A DNA stretch of 7,761 nt. Origin: Roseovarius sp. (GTDB lineage Bacteria; Pseudomonadota; Alphaproteobacteria; Rhodobacterales; Rhodobacteraceae). The position numbers were made by a program, and so were the translations under genes. The notes beneath the pieces were generated by a model. It was not told where the DNA came from, made no database searches, and saw only the letters and a program-made list of their open reading frames with translations. Shown in pieces: positions 1 to 6,523 of this stretch (position 1 is its first letter; each line of letters begins with the position of its first letter). The stretch is taken from positions 1 to 7,761 of the forward strand of contig SLDH01000192.1 of the NCBI GenBank assembly GCA_007125415.1. The letters are read 5' to 3'.

Positions 1-643
1 GTCCTGCCTTGATCTCGGCCCGGGCGTAGTTGAGCATCGCGCCGGCCAAGACATCCTTGGCCTCCGCATGGGTGGGGATGCCGAAGCCCGGCACATCGAT
101 ACCCACGATTCGCACGCCGTTGATCTCGTCAGGCAACAGGCGCAGCGGCACTCCCGAAGCGGTGGGCACGCAAAGATTGGTCACGACAACCGCATCAAAG
201 CGGTCCGGATCGGCCATTTCATGGACCGAATCGCGAATATCCTCGAAGAGCTTGCCGGTCACCAGCGTCTCGGAGTTGAACGGCACATACCCCACCGAGC
301 GGCGCGCGCCGTAGAAATGGGTGACGAATGTCAGGCCATAGACACAGCAGGCCGAGCCGCTGAGCACGGTGGCCACCCGCTTCATCCGCATGCCGACCCG
401 CATGGACCCGAAAGCCGGACACATGCTTTGCGGCTTGTCATGGGGCCCTTGCGGATAATCGGCTGCATACTGGTCGAGTATTTCGGACTGTCCTGCCGCA
501 CGGGCGGCCTTCTCCAGTTCCGCACCTGAATGACAGCCCACACCGTCGGCAGGAGCGGCCCCTGGCGCGGGCGCTGTTTCATTCGGCTCGCCCTTGATCA
601 CATCGACCTCGGCGGTGGTGTCATATGTGATTTCGTCACTCAT
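1..643 (-). CDS. bchY: Chlorophyllide a reductase subunit Y (partial, N-terminal 214 aa)
   Basis: BchY with BchZ forms the catalytic NifDK-like component of chlorophyllide a oxidoreductase (COR), which reduces ring B of chlorophyllide a in the cytoplasm using electrons from BchX. I translated the frame by hand: it opens with ATG at 643 (MSDEITYDTT...) and stays open for 214 codons to the left edge, so the C-terminal half is missing. Recognisable blocks are GCHSG (residues 36-40), MCPAFGS (74-80), SGSACCVYGLTF (95-106), GYVPFNSETLVTGKLFEDIR (118-137) and TNLCVPTASGVPLRLLPDE (155-173). Cys75, Cys100 and Cys158 have the 25/58 spacing I recall for the three BchY Cys ligands of the COR iron-sulfur cluster in R. 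capsulatus, the fourth ligand coming from BchZ. An in-frame TGA lies upstream of the ATG. There is no clear Shine-Dalgarno; the start overlaps the stop of the preceding short ORF as ATGA, so translation is probably coupled. Family assignment is secure; the exact start is likely. Confidence 0.95.
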   Translation of the reverse strand, partial: MSDEITYDTTAEVDVIKGEPNETAPAPGAAPADGVGCHSGAELEKAARAAGQSEILDQYAADYPQGPHDKPQSMCPAFGSMRVGMRMKRVATVLSGSACCVYGLTFVTHFYGARRSVGYVPFNSETLVTGKLFEDIRDSVHEMADPDRFDAVVVTNLCVPTASGVPLRLLPDEINGVRIVGIDVPGFGIPTHAEAKDVLAGAMLNYARAEIKAG

Positions 644-780
644 GCCGTGCCGGTCCGCTTTTCGTCATCGGCATCTGCCGTTTTCATGATGTCACGCAGC
701 AGGCGCTCGATCTGCTCGGGCCGCGCGGATTTCAGCAGGTTCTGAACCTCTTGCAGGCTCTGGCGCTCAGGCATCGTCAT
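640..780 (-). CDS. Uncharacterised 46-aa ORF between bchX and bchY
   Basis: I do not recognise this product. The ORF begins [13 protein letters not shown] and ends in an acidic/basic hydrophilic tail (DADDEKRTGTA). Residues 7-33 look like one amphipathic helix (LQEVQNLL...ARPEQIERLLRDIM), and there is no cysteine, membrane segment or signal peptide. Its ATG lies inside the last codons of bchX (14-nt overlap). It is preceded by GGAGGTGATCT at 791-781, an almost complete match to the anti-Shine-Dalgarno, six bases from the ATG after GGAGG. Its TGA overlaps the ATG of bchY as ATGA. The arrangement suggests either a real small protein made with COR subunits or a translated leader that feeds ribosomes into bchY, which lacks its own good ribosome-binding site. 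An alternative ATG is at 774. That it is translated is a strong inference; a function for the peptide itself is unproven. Confidence 0.6.
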   Translation of the reverse strand: MTMPERQSLQEVQNLLKSARPEQIERLLRDIMKTADADDEKRTGTA

Positions 781-1771
781 AGATCACCTCCAGCGACTCT
801 ACGGGCCTGGCATATTTGCCGCGCATGTCCGCATCGGTGGCAGGCTCGAGCACCACGTCTCCACCGGTGTCCTTGCTGTCGAAAAGCGCCAGCAGGCCAT
901 CCTGATCGAGCGGGGCAGGCCGCACCGGCGGCGCCAAGGATACGGCATCCGCCAATTCCGCAAAAAGGTCGCCCCACTGGCTCTTGGAAGTGCCGACGAT
1001 CTGGTAATTGGCGGATTTCTTGCGCAAGTCGTCATCCTGAGGGATGGCGGCCAGAACCGGGATTTTCACAGAGGCGGCAAAGGCCTGCGCCTCGCCCGAG
1101 TGATCATCCTTGTTGATCACCAGACCGGCGACACCGACATTGCCCCCAAGCTTGCGGAAATATTCCACTGCCGAGCAGACATTATTGGCCACGTAAAGCG
1201 ATTGCAGATCATTCGAGGCGACGAGAATCACCTTCTGCGCCATGTCCCGCGCGATGGGCAGGCCGAAGCCGCCGCATACCACGTCACCAAGGAAATCGAG
1301 CAGAACGTAGTCGAAATCCCAGTCGTGGAAGCCCAGCTTCTCCAGCAGCTCGAAACCGTGGATGATGCCGCGCCCGCCGCAGCCACGTCCTACTTCGGGG
1401 CCGCCCAGCTCCATGGCGAAGACACCGCCGCGCTTGAAGCAGACATCACCAATGGCAACTTGCTCACCGGCAAGGTTCTTCTTGGTCGAGGTCTCGATGA
1501 TCGTGGGACAGGCCTTGCCACCAAAGAGCAGGCTGGTGGTGTCGGATTTCGGATCGCAGCCGATGAGCAGCACCCGCTTGCCCTGCTCGGCCATCATATG
1601 GCTGAGATTGGCCAGGGTGAAGCTCTTGCCGATGCCGCCCTTGCCATAGATGGCGATGATCTGGGTTTTGGATTTCGGCTCGCCCTCGTTGATCACGTCG
1701 GCAAGATCCTCATGCGCCTCATCGCGCAAGCGTTGATCAAAGTCCTTCAGATTTGGAACGTCATCCTTCAC
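767..1771 (-). CDS. bchX: Chlorophyllide a reductase iron protein, subunit X
   Basis: BchX is the NifH-like homodimeric ATP-dependent reductase of COR; it carries a [4Fe-4S] cluster and delivers electrons to BchYZ. The 334-aa product has the P-loop YGKGGIGKS (residues 42-50), the switch-like [13 protein letters not shown] block (about 71-83), Cys131 in GRGCGGRG and Cys166 in DVVCGGFG (the two NifH-type cluster ligands), and the BchX-typical long C-terminal tail after [10 protein letters not shown] chose the GTG at 1771: it gives [12 protein letters not shown], which resembles the known Rhodobacter BchX N-terminus as I recall it, and the length fits the roughly 333 aa usual for the family. GGAGG lies seven bases upstream, and the GTG overlaps the bchC stop as GTGA. 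An ATG at 1807 would add 12 residues read inside bchC and is unlikely. Its 3' end overlaps the 46-aa ORF by 14 nt. Confidence 0.97.
   Translation of the reverse strand: MKDDVPNLKDFDQRLRDEAHEDLADVINEGEPKSKTQIIAIYGKGGIGKSFTLANLSHMMAEQGKRVLLIGCDPKSDTTSLLFGGKACPTIIETSTKKNLAGEQVAIGDVCFKRGGVFAMELGGPEVGRGCGGRGIIHGFELLEKLGFHDWDFDYVLLDFLGDVVCGGFGLPIARDMAQKVILVASNDLQSLYVANNVCSAVEYFRKLGGNVGVAGLVINKDDHSGEAQAFAASVKIPVLAAIPQDDDLRKKSANYQIVGTSKSQWGDLFAELADAVSLAPPVRPAPLDQDGLLALFDSKDTGGDVVLEPATDADMRGKYARPVESLEVIYDDA
781..791 (-). promoter_or_regulatory. Strong Shine-Dalgarno for the 46-aa ORF
   Basis: On the minus strand this reads GGAGGTGATCT immediately before ATG at 780. It lies within the bchX codons for LEVI, so it is embedded in coding sequence. 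Among the ribosome-binding sites I compared in this window it has the longest match to the 16S 3' end, and it argues that initiation happens here rather than at bchY directly. Confidence 0.65.
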
Positions 1772-2709
1772 GCCGCATCCTCCCAGTTGAGTATCATTTT
1801 CAGGCAATCAGGATCTTCGAACGCCGTCTGATAGGCGTTCGGAGCGTCCTTCGCCCGTGCTTGATGTGTGATGAGCCCGTCCAGTGACAGGCTGCCGCTG
1901 TTGATGAGCGAACTCACCGCCGTCAGATCTTCCCGCGCCCATTCGGCCGCCACGCGCAACCGCGCCTCCTTCATGAAGGCGGGCGGGAAGGCGAAGCTGA
2001 GGCCGGTGGGATAGAAGCCCGCCAGCACGATCTCGCCGCCGCGATTGATCCGCCCGATCAGATCGTCAAGGATCGACGCATTACCCGAAGCATCATAGAT
2101 GGCGCGGTAATCGCGGCGGGTATCATCCTCGGGCGCGATCACCTCATAGCCCTCTGCGCCACCCCGGCGGCTCGCCTGCGTTTCCCAGACGGTGGGCGCA
2201 GGGGCACCGGCGGCGATGGTCAGCCGCGCCAGAAGACGCCCCAGCACACCATGACCGACGATCAGATCAGGCACAGTCTTGTCGAGCCCCGCCATCGCAT
2301 GGCGCGCTGTTGCGGCCAGCGCGAGAAGCGCGCCTTCCGCGCCCATTTGCGTATCGATCCGCGTCACACGATCAGCCTGGGTGACAAGGCGGCTTGCCGC
2401 GCCGCCGAACAGGCCAAAGGCCCCGTCAAAGCAATTGGCACCCGGCACGAAGACACGGTCGCCCGGGCGATAGCCCGTTCCCGCCGCAGCTTCGACGACT
2501 TCGCCCGCCGCCTCATAACCCGGAACAAGCGGATAACCCATGCCCGGAAAAGGCGGCATCTCACCGGTCCAGAAAAGTTTTTCGGTTCCTGTGGAGATGC
2601 CTGAATAGTCGATATCAACCACGAGATCACCCTCGCCCGGCGCGGTCAGCGCGAGGGTGTCAAGATGAAGATCCTTGGGACCATTCAGAAAGACAGCACG
2701 GGTTTGCAT
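1768..2709 (-). CDS. bchC: 3-hydroxyethyl bacteriochlorophyllide a dehydrogenase
   Basis: BchC oxidises the C3 hydroxyethyl side chain to the acetyl group of bacteriochlorophyllide a, using NAD+. It is a diverged medium-chain dehydrogenase/reductase. The 313-aa product shows [15 protein letters not shown] (residues 35-49), [20 protein letters not shown] (52-71; the GYE motif stands where zinc alcohol dehydrogenases have GHE), the Rossmann glycine motif VGHGVLGRL (151-159) and [17 protein letters not shown] near the C-terminus. Two adjacent ATGs exist at 2712 and 2709. I prefer 2709 because GAGG (2718-2715) is then five bases away and MQTRAVFL aligns with BchC N-termini as I remember them. The gene has its own promoter with twin PpsR sites and is translationally coupled to bchX through GTGA. 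Confidence 0.95.
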   Translation of the reverse strand: MQTRAVFLNGPKDLHLDTLALTAPGEGDLVVDIDYSGISTGTEKLFWTGEMPPFPGMGYPLVPGYEAAGEVVEAAAGTGYRPGDRVFVPGANCFDGAFGLFGGAASRLVTQADRVTRIDTQMGAEGALLALAATARHAMAGLDKTVPDLIVGHGVLGRLLARLTIAAGAPAPTVWETQASRRGGAEGYEVIAPEDDTRRDYRAIYDASGNASILDDLIGRINRGGEIVLAGFYPTGLSFAFPPAFMKEARLRVAAEWAREDLTAVSSLINSGSLSLDGLITHQARAKDAPNAYQTAFEDPDCLKMILNWEDAA

Positions 2710-2739
2710 CATCGCCTCATCGGTTTCGCTCAGTGCGGA

Positions 2740-2769
2740 TCAGATGTTCATGGATCGCGCAATCATCAT
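2740..2769 (-). other. 9-codon upstream ORF in the bchC leader
   Basis: Right at the predicted transcription start the leader reads ATG ATG ATT..., encoding MMIARSMNI followed by TGA. It has no Shine-Dalgarno; if used it would be a leaderless initiation. This may be chance. It is recorded because the ATG falls within a base or so of the inferred +1. Confidence 0.2.
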
Positions 2770-2770
2770 A

Positions 2771-2788
2771 TGTAATCTTACCCTTACA
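2771..2788. promoter_or_regulatory. PpsR/CrtJ operator, bchC proximal site
   Basis: TGTAATCTTACCCTTACA fits the TGT-N12-ACA palindrome bound by PpsR/CrtJ, the redox-responsive repressor of photosynthesis genes. It covers the -10 box of bchC. Confidence 0.85.
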
Positions 2789-2802
2789 GTGTATAGTGTC
2801 AA
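2775..2802 (-). promoter_or_regulatory. bchC sigma70-type promoter
   Basis: On the minus strand TTGACA (2802-2797) is a perfect -35 box. After a 16-bp spacer comes TAAGAT (2780-2775), a 4/6 match to the -10 box. Transcription would start near 2768, giving a leader of about 60 nt before bchC. Each box is covered by one of the two PpsR sites, as known for the bchC promoter of R. capsulatus, where CrtJ competes with RNA polymerase. Confidence 0.7.
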
Positions 2803-2814
2803 GTTTTCTTTACA
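2797..2814. promoter_or_regulatory. PpsR/CrtJ operator, bchC distal site
   Basis: TGTCAAGTTTTCTTTACA fits TGT-N12-ACA. It covers the -35 box of bchC and runs over the last codons of crtF, including its stop. The gap to the proximal site is exactly 8 bp, the spacing reported for cooperative CrtJ binding at R. capsulatus bchC. Confidence 0.85.
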
Positions 2815-3955
2815 CCTTGACCGACCTCTTTTTCACCGGCTTCACACAGGTCAGAGCGCTGGTGATGTAGGGGCGCGGCGCGCGCGGGGTCTTCACATCG
2901 ACAAAGCCTGCAGCCTTGCAAATCTTTGCGATTTCACTGGCAGAACGGGCCTTACCGGTGCCCATGGCCATCGTGTAGAGTGCGAAATAGACATCTCCCG
3001 CCCGATCCGGCGCAGCAGAACCGGCCATCGGCTCGGAGACGATCAGCCGCCCACCGGCGGGCAGGTAGGCAAAGATTTTTTCGATCAAGGCCGTGACGCT
3101 GGCATCGTCGTGATCATAGAGTACGCGAATCAACGAGACCGCATCGGCGTCTCCCGGCAGCGCATCCATGCGAAAGCTGCCGGGTGAAAGCGTCACGCGG
3201 TCACTCAAGCCGTTGCGCGCAACAAAGCGCTCCGCCGCCGGAAAGACTTGCGGAAGGTCGAACAGCACTGCCTGCAAATCGGGATACTGACGCAGCGCAT
3301 GGCTGAGGAACATGCCGGACCCGCCCCCAACATCGAGCAGGCGGGTGACCCCTTTGAGGGACAGCATCCGCAACGTGTCCTGCGCCACCAGCACCTGCGA
3401 TTGCGCCATCAGGTCGGAATAGCGTGCAGCCACATCCGGCTCGATCTCGGGTGCCTGCCCGAAGACATAGGGCCAGAAACGCTGGAGATTTGTCTCCTCC
3501 TCGCCGCGCAACAAGGCCACGGGATCGGCCATGTCGCGATAGAAGGCCTGATTGTGCTGGATCATTTCGGGCAAGCCCGGAACACCGAGGATCGCCGCCC
3601 CGCGCCGCGCCAGCGCAAAGGACCCGTTGCGCCTTTGCCTGAGCAGCTTCAGCGCGACGGCCGCGCGCAACAGGCGCTCCATCCGGTCGGTGGGAATGCC
3701 GCGGTTGAGGGCGAGATTGGCAGCCGTTTGCGGTCCGTCCAGAAGCCGTTTCAGAATATCCAGCTCCACCAGCGCCACCAGCACCTGAGAGGCGACAAAG
3801 CCCTGCAGGATATCAAATATCTCGGCACCATCGCGGCGCGCCATGCCACGGCCAAAGGGCAGTCGGCTGGCCAGGTCCTGAATGTCGGGGCGGGCAATGA
3901 GGCGGGCAAACCAGGTCGAGAGACTGCGCGATCTTGCTGCTTCTGAACGTTCCAC
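2810..3955 (-). CDS. crtF: Demethylspheroidene O-methyltransferase
   Basis: CrtF transfers a methyl group from S-adenosylmethionine to the C1 hydroxyl of demethylspheroidene, giving spheroidene. The 381-aa protein has an N-terminal winged-helix dimerisation part (about 45-125: [20 protein letters not shown]...) and a C-terminal class I methyltransferase domain. SAM motif I is [11 protein letters not shown] (206-216), the acidic ribose-binding position is in LFDLP (231-235), and RVLYDHDD (277-284) and [10 protein letters not shown] (301-310) follow. The start is GTG at 3955, eleven nt after the crtE stop, with a modest AAGG at the crtE stop nine bases upstream; the short gap suggests co-transcription with crtE. 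In RVLYDHDD a Tyr stands where plant-type O-methyltransferases have the catalytic His; I believe this is usual for CrtF. Its 3' end is shared with a bchC operator. Confidence 0.95.
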   Translation of the reverse strand: MERSEAARSRSLSTWFARLIARPDIQDLASRLPFGRGMARRDGAEIFDILQGFVASQVLVALVELDILKRLLDGPQTAANLALNRGIPTDRMERLLRAAVALKLLRQRRNGSFALARRGAAILGVPGLPEMIQHNQAFYRDMADPVALLRGEEETNLQRFWPYVFGQAPEIEPDVAARYSDLMAQSQVLVAQDTLRMLSLKGVTRLLDVGGGSGMFLSHALRQYPDLQAVLFDLPQVFPAAERFVARNGLSDRVTLSPGSFRMDALPGDADAVSLIRVLYDHDDASVTALIEKIFAYLPAGGRLIVSEPMAGSAAPDRAGDVYFALYTMAMGTGKARSASEIAKICKAAGFVDVKTPRAPRPYITSALTCVKPVKKRSVKV

Positions 3956-3966
3956 GCTCGGGTGCC

Positions 3967-4827
3967 TTATCTGGCTGGCACTTTGGGCATGATCATCTCG
4001 GCCTGACGGCGCACCATATGGGCGAGAGCAGCCTCACCCGGGCAGGAGGGGATGGAGGCGATCGCCCCGGCCAGAATGTCCGAAAGGCGGCGCAGCGCCC
4101 CTTCGACCCCAAGCTCGGATACCGCGCTGGGGCGGCCATGCAGATCATCCTGACCCGCCGGTTTGCCAAGGGTCTTCTCATCCATCAGCGCATCGCGCAG
4201 ATCATCGGCCACCTGAAAAGCCTCGCCGATTTGCGCGCCCAGATCATACCAGGGCTCCCCCTCATGCCCGGCGGCAATAGCCCCCATTTCGGTGGCGGCC
4301 ACGAAAAGCGCCGCTGTCTTGGCCTGGTGATAGGCGCGCAGATCGATCTGCGCCTCACTCTCCCAGCCCTGTCCGGCGCAGATGCCACCCGGCATGCCGG
4401 TGCGCTGCGCGAGCGCGCGGATCAATCGGCTTGCCCTCAAAGGATCATGCTCCGCCGCCCGCGCCAGCACCTCGAAGGCAAGGATAATCAGACTGTCGCC
4501 CGTCAGAACTGCAAGCGGCTCGGAATAGGCCCGGTGAACCGAAAGTTTGCCCCGGCGCGTCTCCGCATCGTCGAAACAAGGCAGATCATCATGCACGAGA
4601 CTGGCGCAATGGATAAGCTCCAGCGCCGCCGCGGCGGCATCCGTGAGTGCCGGGGTATCATCGCCGCAGGCCATGGCAACGGAGACCAGAATCGTGGGCC
4701 TGATCCGCGCGCCGCCGGGCAGTGTGGCGTAGCCCAGCGCCTCAGCCAGCTTGGCCGGCGCTTGTGCGCCCTGAGTCAGCGCCAGCGCTTGCCGAACGGC
4801 AGCATCGATACGGGCGGATTGGGCCAT
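3967..4827 (-). CDS. crtE: Geranylgeranyl diphosphate synthase
   Basis: CrtE condenses isopentenyl diphosphate with allylic diphosphates to make C20 geranylgeranyl diphosphate, the precursor of carotenoids and, in phototrophs, of the bacteriochlorophyll tail. The 286-aa protein has [20 protein letters not shown] (36-55), the first Asp-rich motif DDLPCFDD (80-87) followed by [11 protein letters not shown], and the second Asp-rich motif DDLRD (208-212) followed by [16 protein letters not shown]. All Mg-binding aspartates are present. The position usually held by Lys in GGKRxRP is Ala here, which I recall also from other Rhodobacter CrtE proteins. The ATG at 4827 has AGGAG about eight bases upstream. 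The gene heads the crtE-crtF unit and diverges from crtD across a PpsR-controlled region. Confidence 0.96.
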   Translation of the reverse strand: MAQSARIDAAVRQALALTQGAQAPAKLAEALGYATLPGGARIRPTILVSVAMACGDDTPALTDAAAAALELIHCASLVHDDLPCFDDAETRRGKLSVHRAYSEPLAVLTGDSLIILAFEVLARAAEHDPLRASRLIRALAQRTGMPGGICAGQGWESEAQIDLRAYHQAKTAALFVAATEMGAIAAGHEGEPWYDLGAQIGEAFQVADDLRDALMDEKTLGKPAGQDDLHGRPSAVSELGVEGALRRLSDILAGAIASIPSCPGEAALAHMVRRQAEMIMPKVPAR

Positions 4828-4849
4828 GGGTCACTCCTGCGGCAAGGCA

Positions 4850-4867
4850 TGTCCGATCTTTCAGACA
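4850..4867. promoter_or_regulatory. PpsR/CrtJ operator in crtE-crtD region, site 1
   Basis: TGTCCGATCTTTCAGACA fits TGT-N12-ACA. It lies in the crtE leader, and its right edge overlaps the candidate crtD -35 box TTCAGA (4860-4865). Confidence 0.75.
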
Positions 4868-4887
4868 GGTTTTGTGTAAACTATACT
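4860..4887 (+). promoter_or_regulatory. Candidate crtD promoter
   Basis: TTCAGA (4860-4865, 4/6 match to -35), a 16-bp spacer and TATACT (4882-4887, 5/6 match to -10) suggest a sigma70-type promoter with a start near 4894. Both boxes touch PpsR sites. The crtE promoter on the other strand is less clear: TATAGT at 4885-4880 is a reasonable -10, but the nearest good -35 (TTGACT, 4911-4906) is 20 bp away. Confidence 0.45.
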
Positions 4888-4892
4888 GGACA
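4875..4892. promoter_or_regulatory. PpsR/CrtJ operator in crtE-crtD region, site 2
   Basis: TGTAAACTATACTGGACA fits TGT-N12-ACA. It contains TATACT (plus strand, 4882-4887) and TATAGT (minus strand, 4885-4880), candidate -10 boxes for crtD and crtE. One bound repressor could therefore shut both directions. The gap to site 1 is 7 bp. Confidence 0.8.
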
Positions 4893-4921
4893 CTTTGCGG
4901 GAACGAGTCAACAATCAGAAC

Positions 4922-6523
4922 ATGGAGAATGCGAAAAGGCCCTCAGCGATGTCACCGGTGCAGCGCAGGATCACTGTGGTCGGCTCCGGCATTGCCGGAC
5001 TGGCAGCAGCAGCGCGGCTCGCGGCGGCGGGCTGTTCGGTGATCGTTCTGGAGCGCCATGACACGCCCGGCGGCAAGATCAGATGCCTGCCCTCGGATGC
5101 CGGGCCGGTGGATACCGGACCCACGGTGCTCACCATGCGGCAGGTTTTCGACGATCTTTTTCAGGCGGCAGGCACGCGTCTGGAGGACCATGTGGCGCTT
5201 CTTCCGCAGGCCCTTCTTGCCAGACACTTCTGGCCTGATGGCAGCAAACTCGACCTCTATGGCGATCCGGCACGCAATGCCGAGGCGATAGGCGTCTTCG
5301 CGGGATCCAAGGCGCGACGGCAATTCGAAGCCTTCTCGAAGCGCGCAAAGTCGCTCTTTGACGGCTTCGACGCGCCGATGATGCAGGCGCCAGAGCCCAC
5401 CCTTTCGGAGGTGACCCGCCATGTGGCGATGCGGCCCGCCCTTGCCCGGCAGATGGCCCCGCTTTCCACCCTCGATGCGCTGCTGAGGCGCAGCTTCGAC
5501 GACGCGCGTCTCGTGCAGCTTTTCGGACGCTATGCCACCTATGTTGGTGGCTCGCCCTACCAGTCCCCGGCGATCCTTGCGCTCATCTGGCAGGCCGAAA
5601 GCGCCGGTGTCTGGGTGGTCAGGGGCGGTATGCACAAACTGGCAGAAGCGATTGCCGATCTGGCGGCCAGCCATGGTGCAACCTTCCGCTATGGCGCACA
5701 CGTGGACGAGATCATCACCGAAGACGGCGCCGTGGCCGGCGTGAGGCTCGCGGATGGCACCATGCTCGATACCGATGCGGTGGTGTTCAACGGCGATCCG
5801 CGCGCGCTGGCCATGGGCGCACTGGGGTCGGGATGCGCCGCTGTCGCCCCACAGACCCGCAGCACTCCCCGCAGCCTCTCGGCGACCGTGCTGGCCTTTG
5901 CCGCCGCACCACATGGTCCCGATCTCGCCCATCACAACGTGTTTTTCCGGCACGAGCCCAAGCCCGAATTCGACGCGCTCGAAAAGGGCCGATCTGTCCC
6001 CGACCCCACGCTTTACATCTGCGCGATGGACCGTGGCCTGCCCGAGCCGCCACCGGCGCTGGAGCGCTTCGAAGTCATCGCAAATGCCGCCCCGCTGACC
6101 GTTTCGGGCAGGGAGGAAGAGGAGTTTTCCGCATGTCAGACACGCATTTTCCAGACGCTGAGCCGCTTCGGGCTGAGCTTCGATCCGCTCCCGGGGCCAG
6201 AGGCACGGACCACGGCACAGGGTTTCGAAGATCTCTTTCCGATGACGGCCGGATCGCTCTACGGGCAGAGCCCGCATGGCGCGATGGCGGCTTTTCAGCG
6301 CCCGACGGCGCGGACGGCGCTGAAGGGCCTCTATCTTGCGGGGGGCGGGGTCCATCCGGGGGCCGGCGTGCCGATGGCAACCCTCTCCGGCAAGCACGCA
6401 GCCGAGGCGATCTTGAGCGACCGAACTTCAACCTTGATGTCCCGCCCAACGGCTATGCCTGGTGGTATGTCGACGGGATCAGCCACGACGGCACCCGCGC
6501 AGTCAGCGTCATCGGGTTCATAG
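4922..6523 (+). CDS. crtD: Carotenoid 3,4-desaturase (methoxyneurosporene / hydroxyneurosporene dehydrogenase)
   Basis: CrtD introduces the C3-C4 double bond into 1-hydroxy carotenoids (hydroxyneurosporene to demethylspheroidene) and belongs to the CrtI-type FAD desaturases. The 533-aa product has the dinucleotide-binding motif VVGSGIAGLAAAARL (19-33), LERHDTPGGKIRCLPSDAGP with Glu44 at the end of beta-2, DTGPTVLTMRQVFDDLF, LFGRYATYVGGSPY, and the C-terminal FAD motif LYLAGGGVHPGAGVPMATLS (470-489). The start is uncertain: ATG at 4922 and ATG at 4949 (MSPVQRRITVVGSG) are both possible, neither has a good Shine-Dalgarno, and a TTG at 4895 sits at the predicted transcription start. Conserved sequence ends near residue 498. 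The last 35 residues (SDRTSTLMSRP... to SASSGS) are read out of frame through the beginning of crtC, so they are probably a non-conserved tail. Confidence 0.95.
   Translation: MENAKRPSAMSPVQRRITVVGSGIAGLAAAARLAAAGCSVIVLERHDTPGGKIRCLPSDAGPVDTGPTVLTMRQVFDDLFQAAGTRLEDHVALLPQALLARHFWPDGSKLDLYGDPARNAEAIGVFAGSKARRQFEAFSKRAKSLFDGFDAPMMQAPEPTLSEVTRHVAMRPALARQMAPLSTLDALLRRSFDDARLVQLFGRYATYVGGSPYQSPAILALIWQAESAGVWVVRGGMHKLAEAIADLAASHGATFRYGAHVDEIITEDGAVAGVRLADGTMLDTDAVVFNGDPRALAMGALGSGCAAVAPQTRSTPRSLSATVLAFAAAPHGPDLAHHNVFFRHEPKPEFDALEKGRSVPDPTLYICAMDRGLPEPPPALERFEVIANAAPLTVSGREEEEFSACQTRIFQTLSRFGLSFDPLPGPEARTTAQGFEDLFPMTAGSLYGQSPHGAMAAFQRPTARTALKGLYLAGGGVHPGAGVPMATLSGKHAAEAILSDRTSTLMSRPTAMPGGMSTGSATTAPAQSASSGS

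Noticed and set aside
30..529. Overlapping plus-strand ORFs of 94 and 153 codons at the left end
   Set aside because: They lie antisense to bchY, whose reading frame and conserved cysteines explain this region.
1732..1741. TTGATCAA resembling half of an FNR/FnrL site
   Set aside because: It lies inside bchX coding sequence and lacks the TTGAT-N4-ATCAA spacing of an FNR box.
1100..1831. 243-codon plus-strand ORF opposite bchX
   Set aside because: Mirror of the strongly conserved bchX sequence, with no independent start signal or motif.
3934..5061. 375-codon plus-strand ORF opposite crtE and across the crtE-crtD region
   Set aside because: Antisense shadow of crtE; it would cover the divergent promoter and PpsR sites, and its sequence shows no family motif.
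4952..6397. 481-codon minus-strand ORF opposite crtD
   Set aside because: It lies fully antisense to crtD, has no recognisable domain, and is Arg/Gly/His-rich, as expected for the reverse of a GC-rich gene with C/G third positions.
5833..6420. Taking crtC from the ATG at 5833 as a 504-aa protein
   Set aside because: The first 196 residues are crtD read in another frame and show no CrtC similarity; they exist only because the frame lacks stops.
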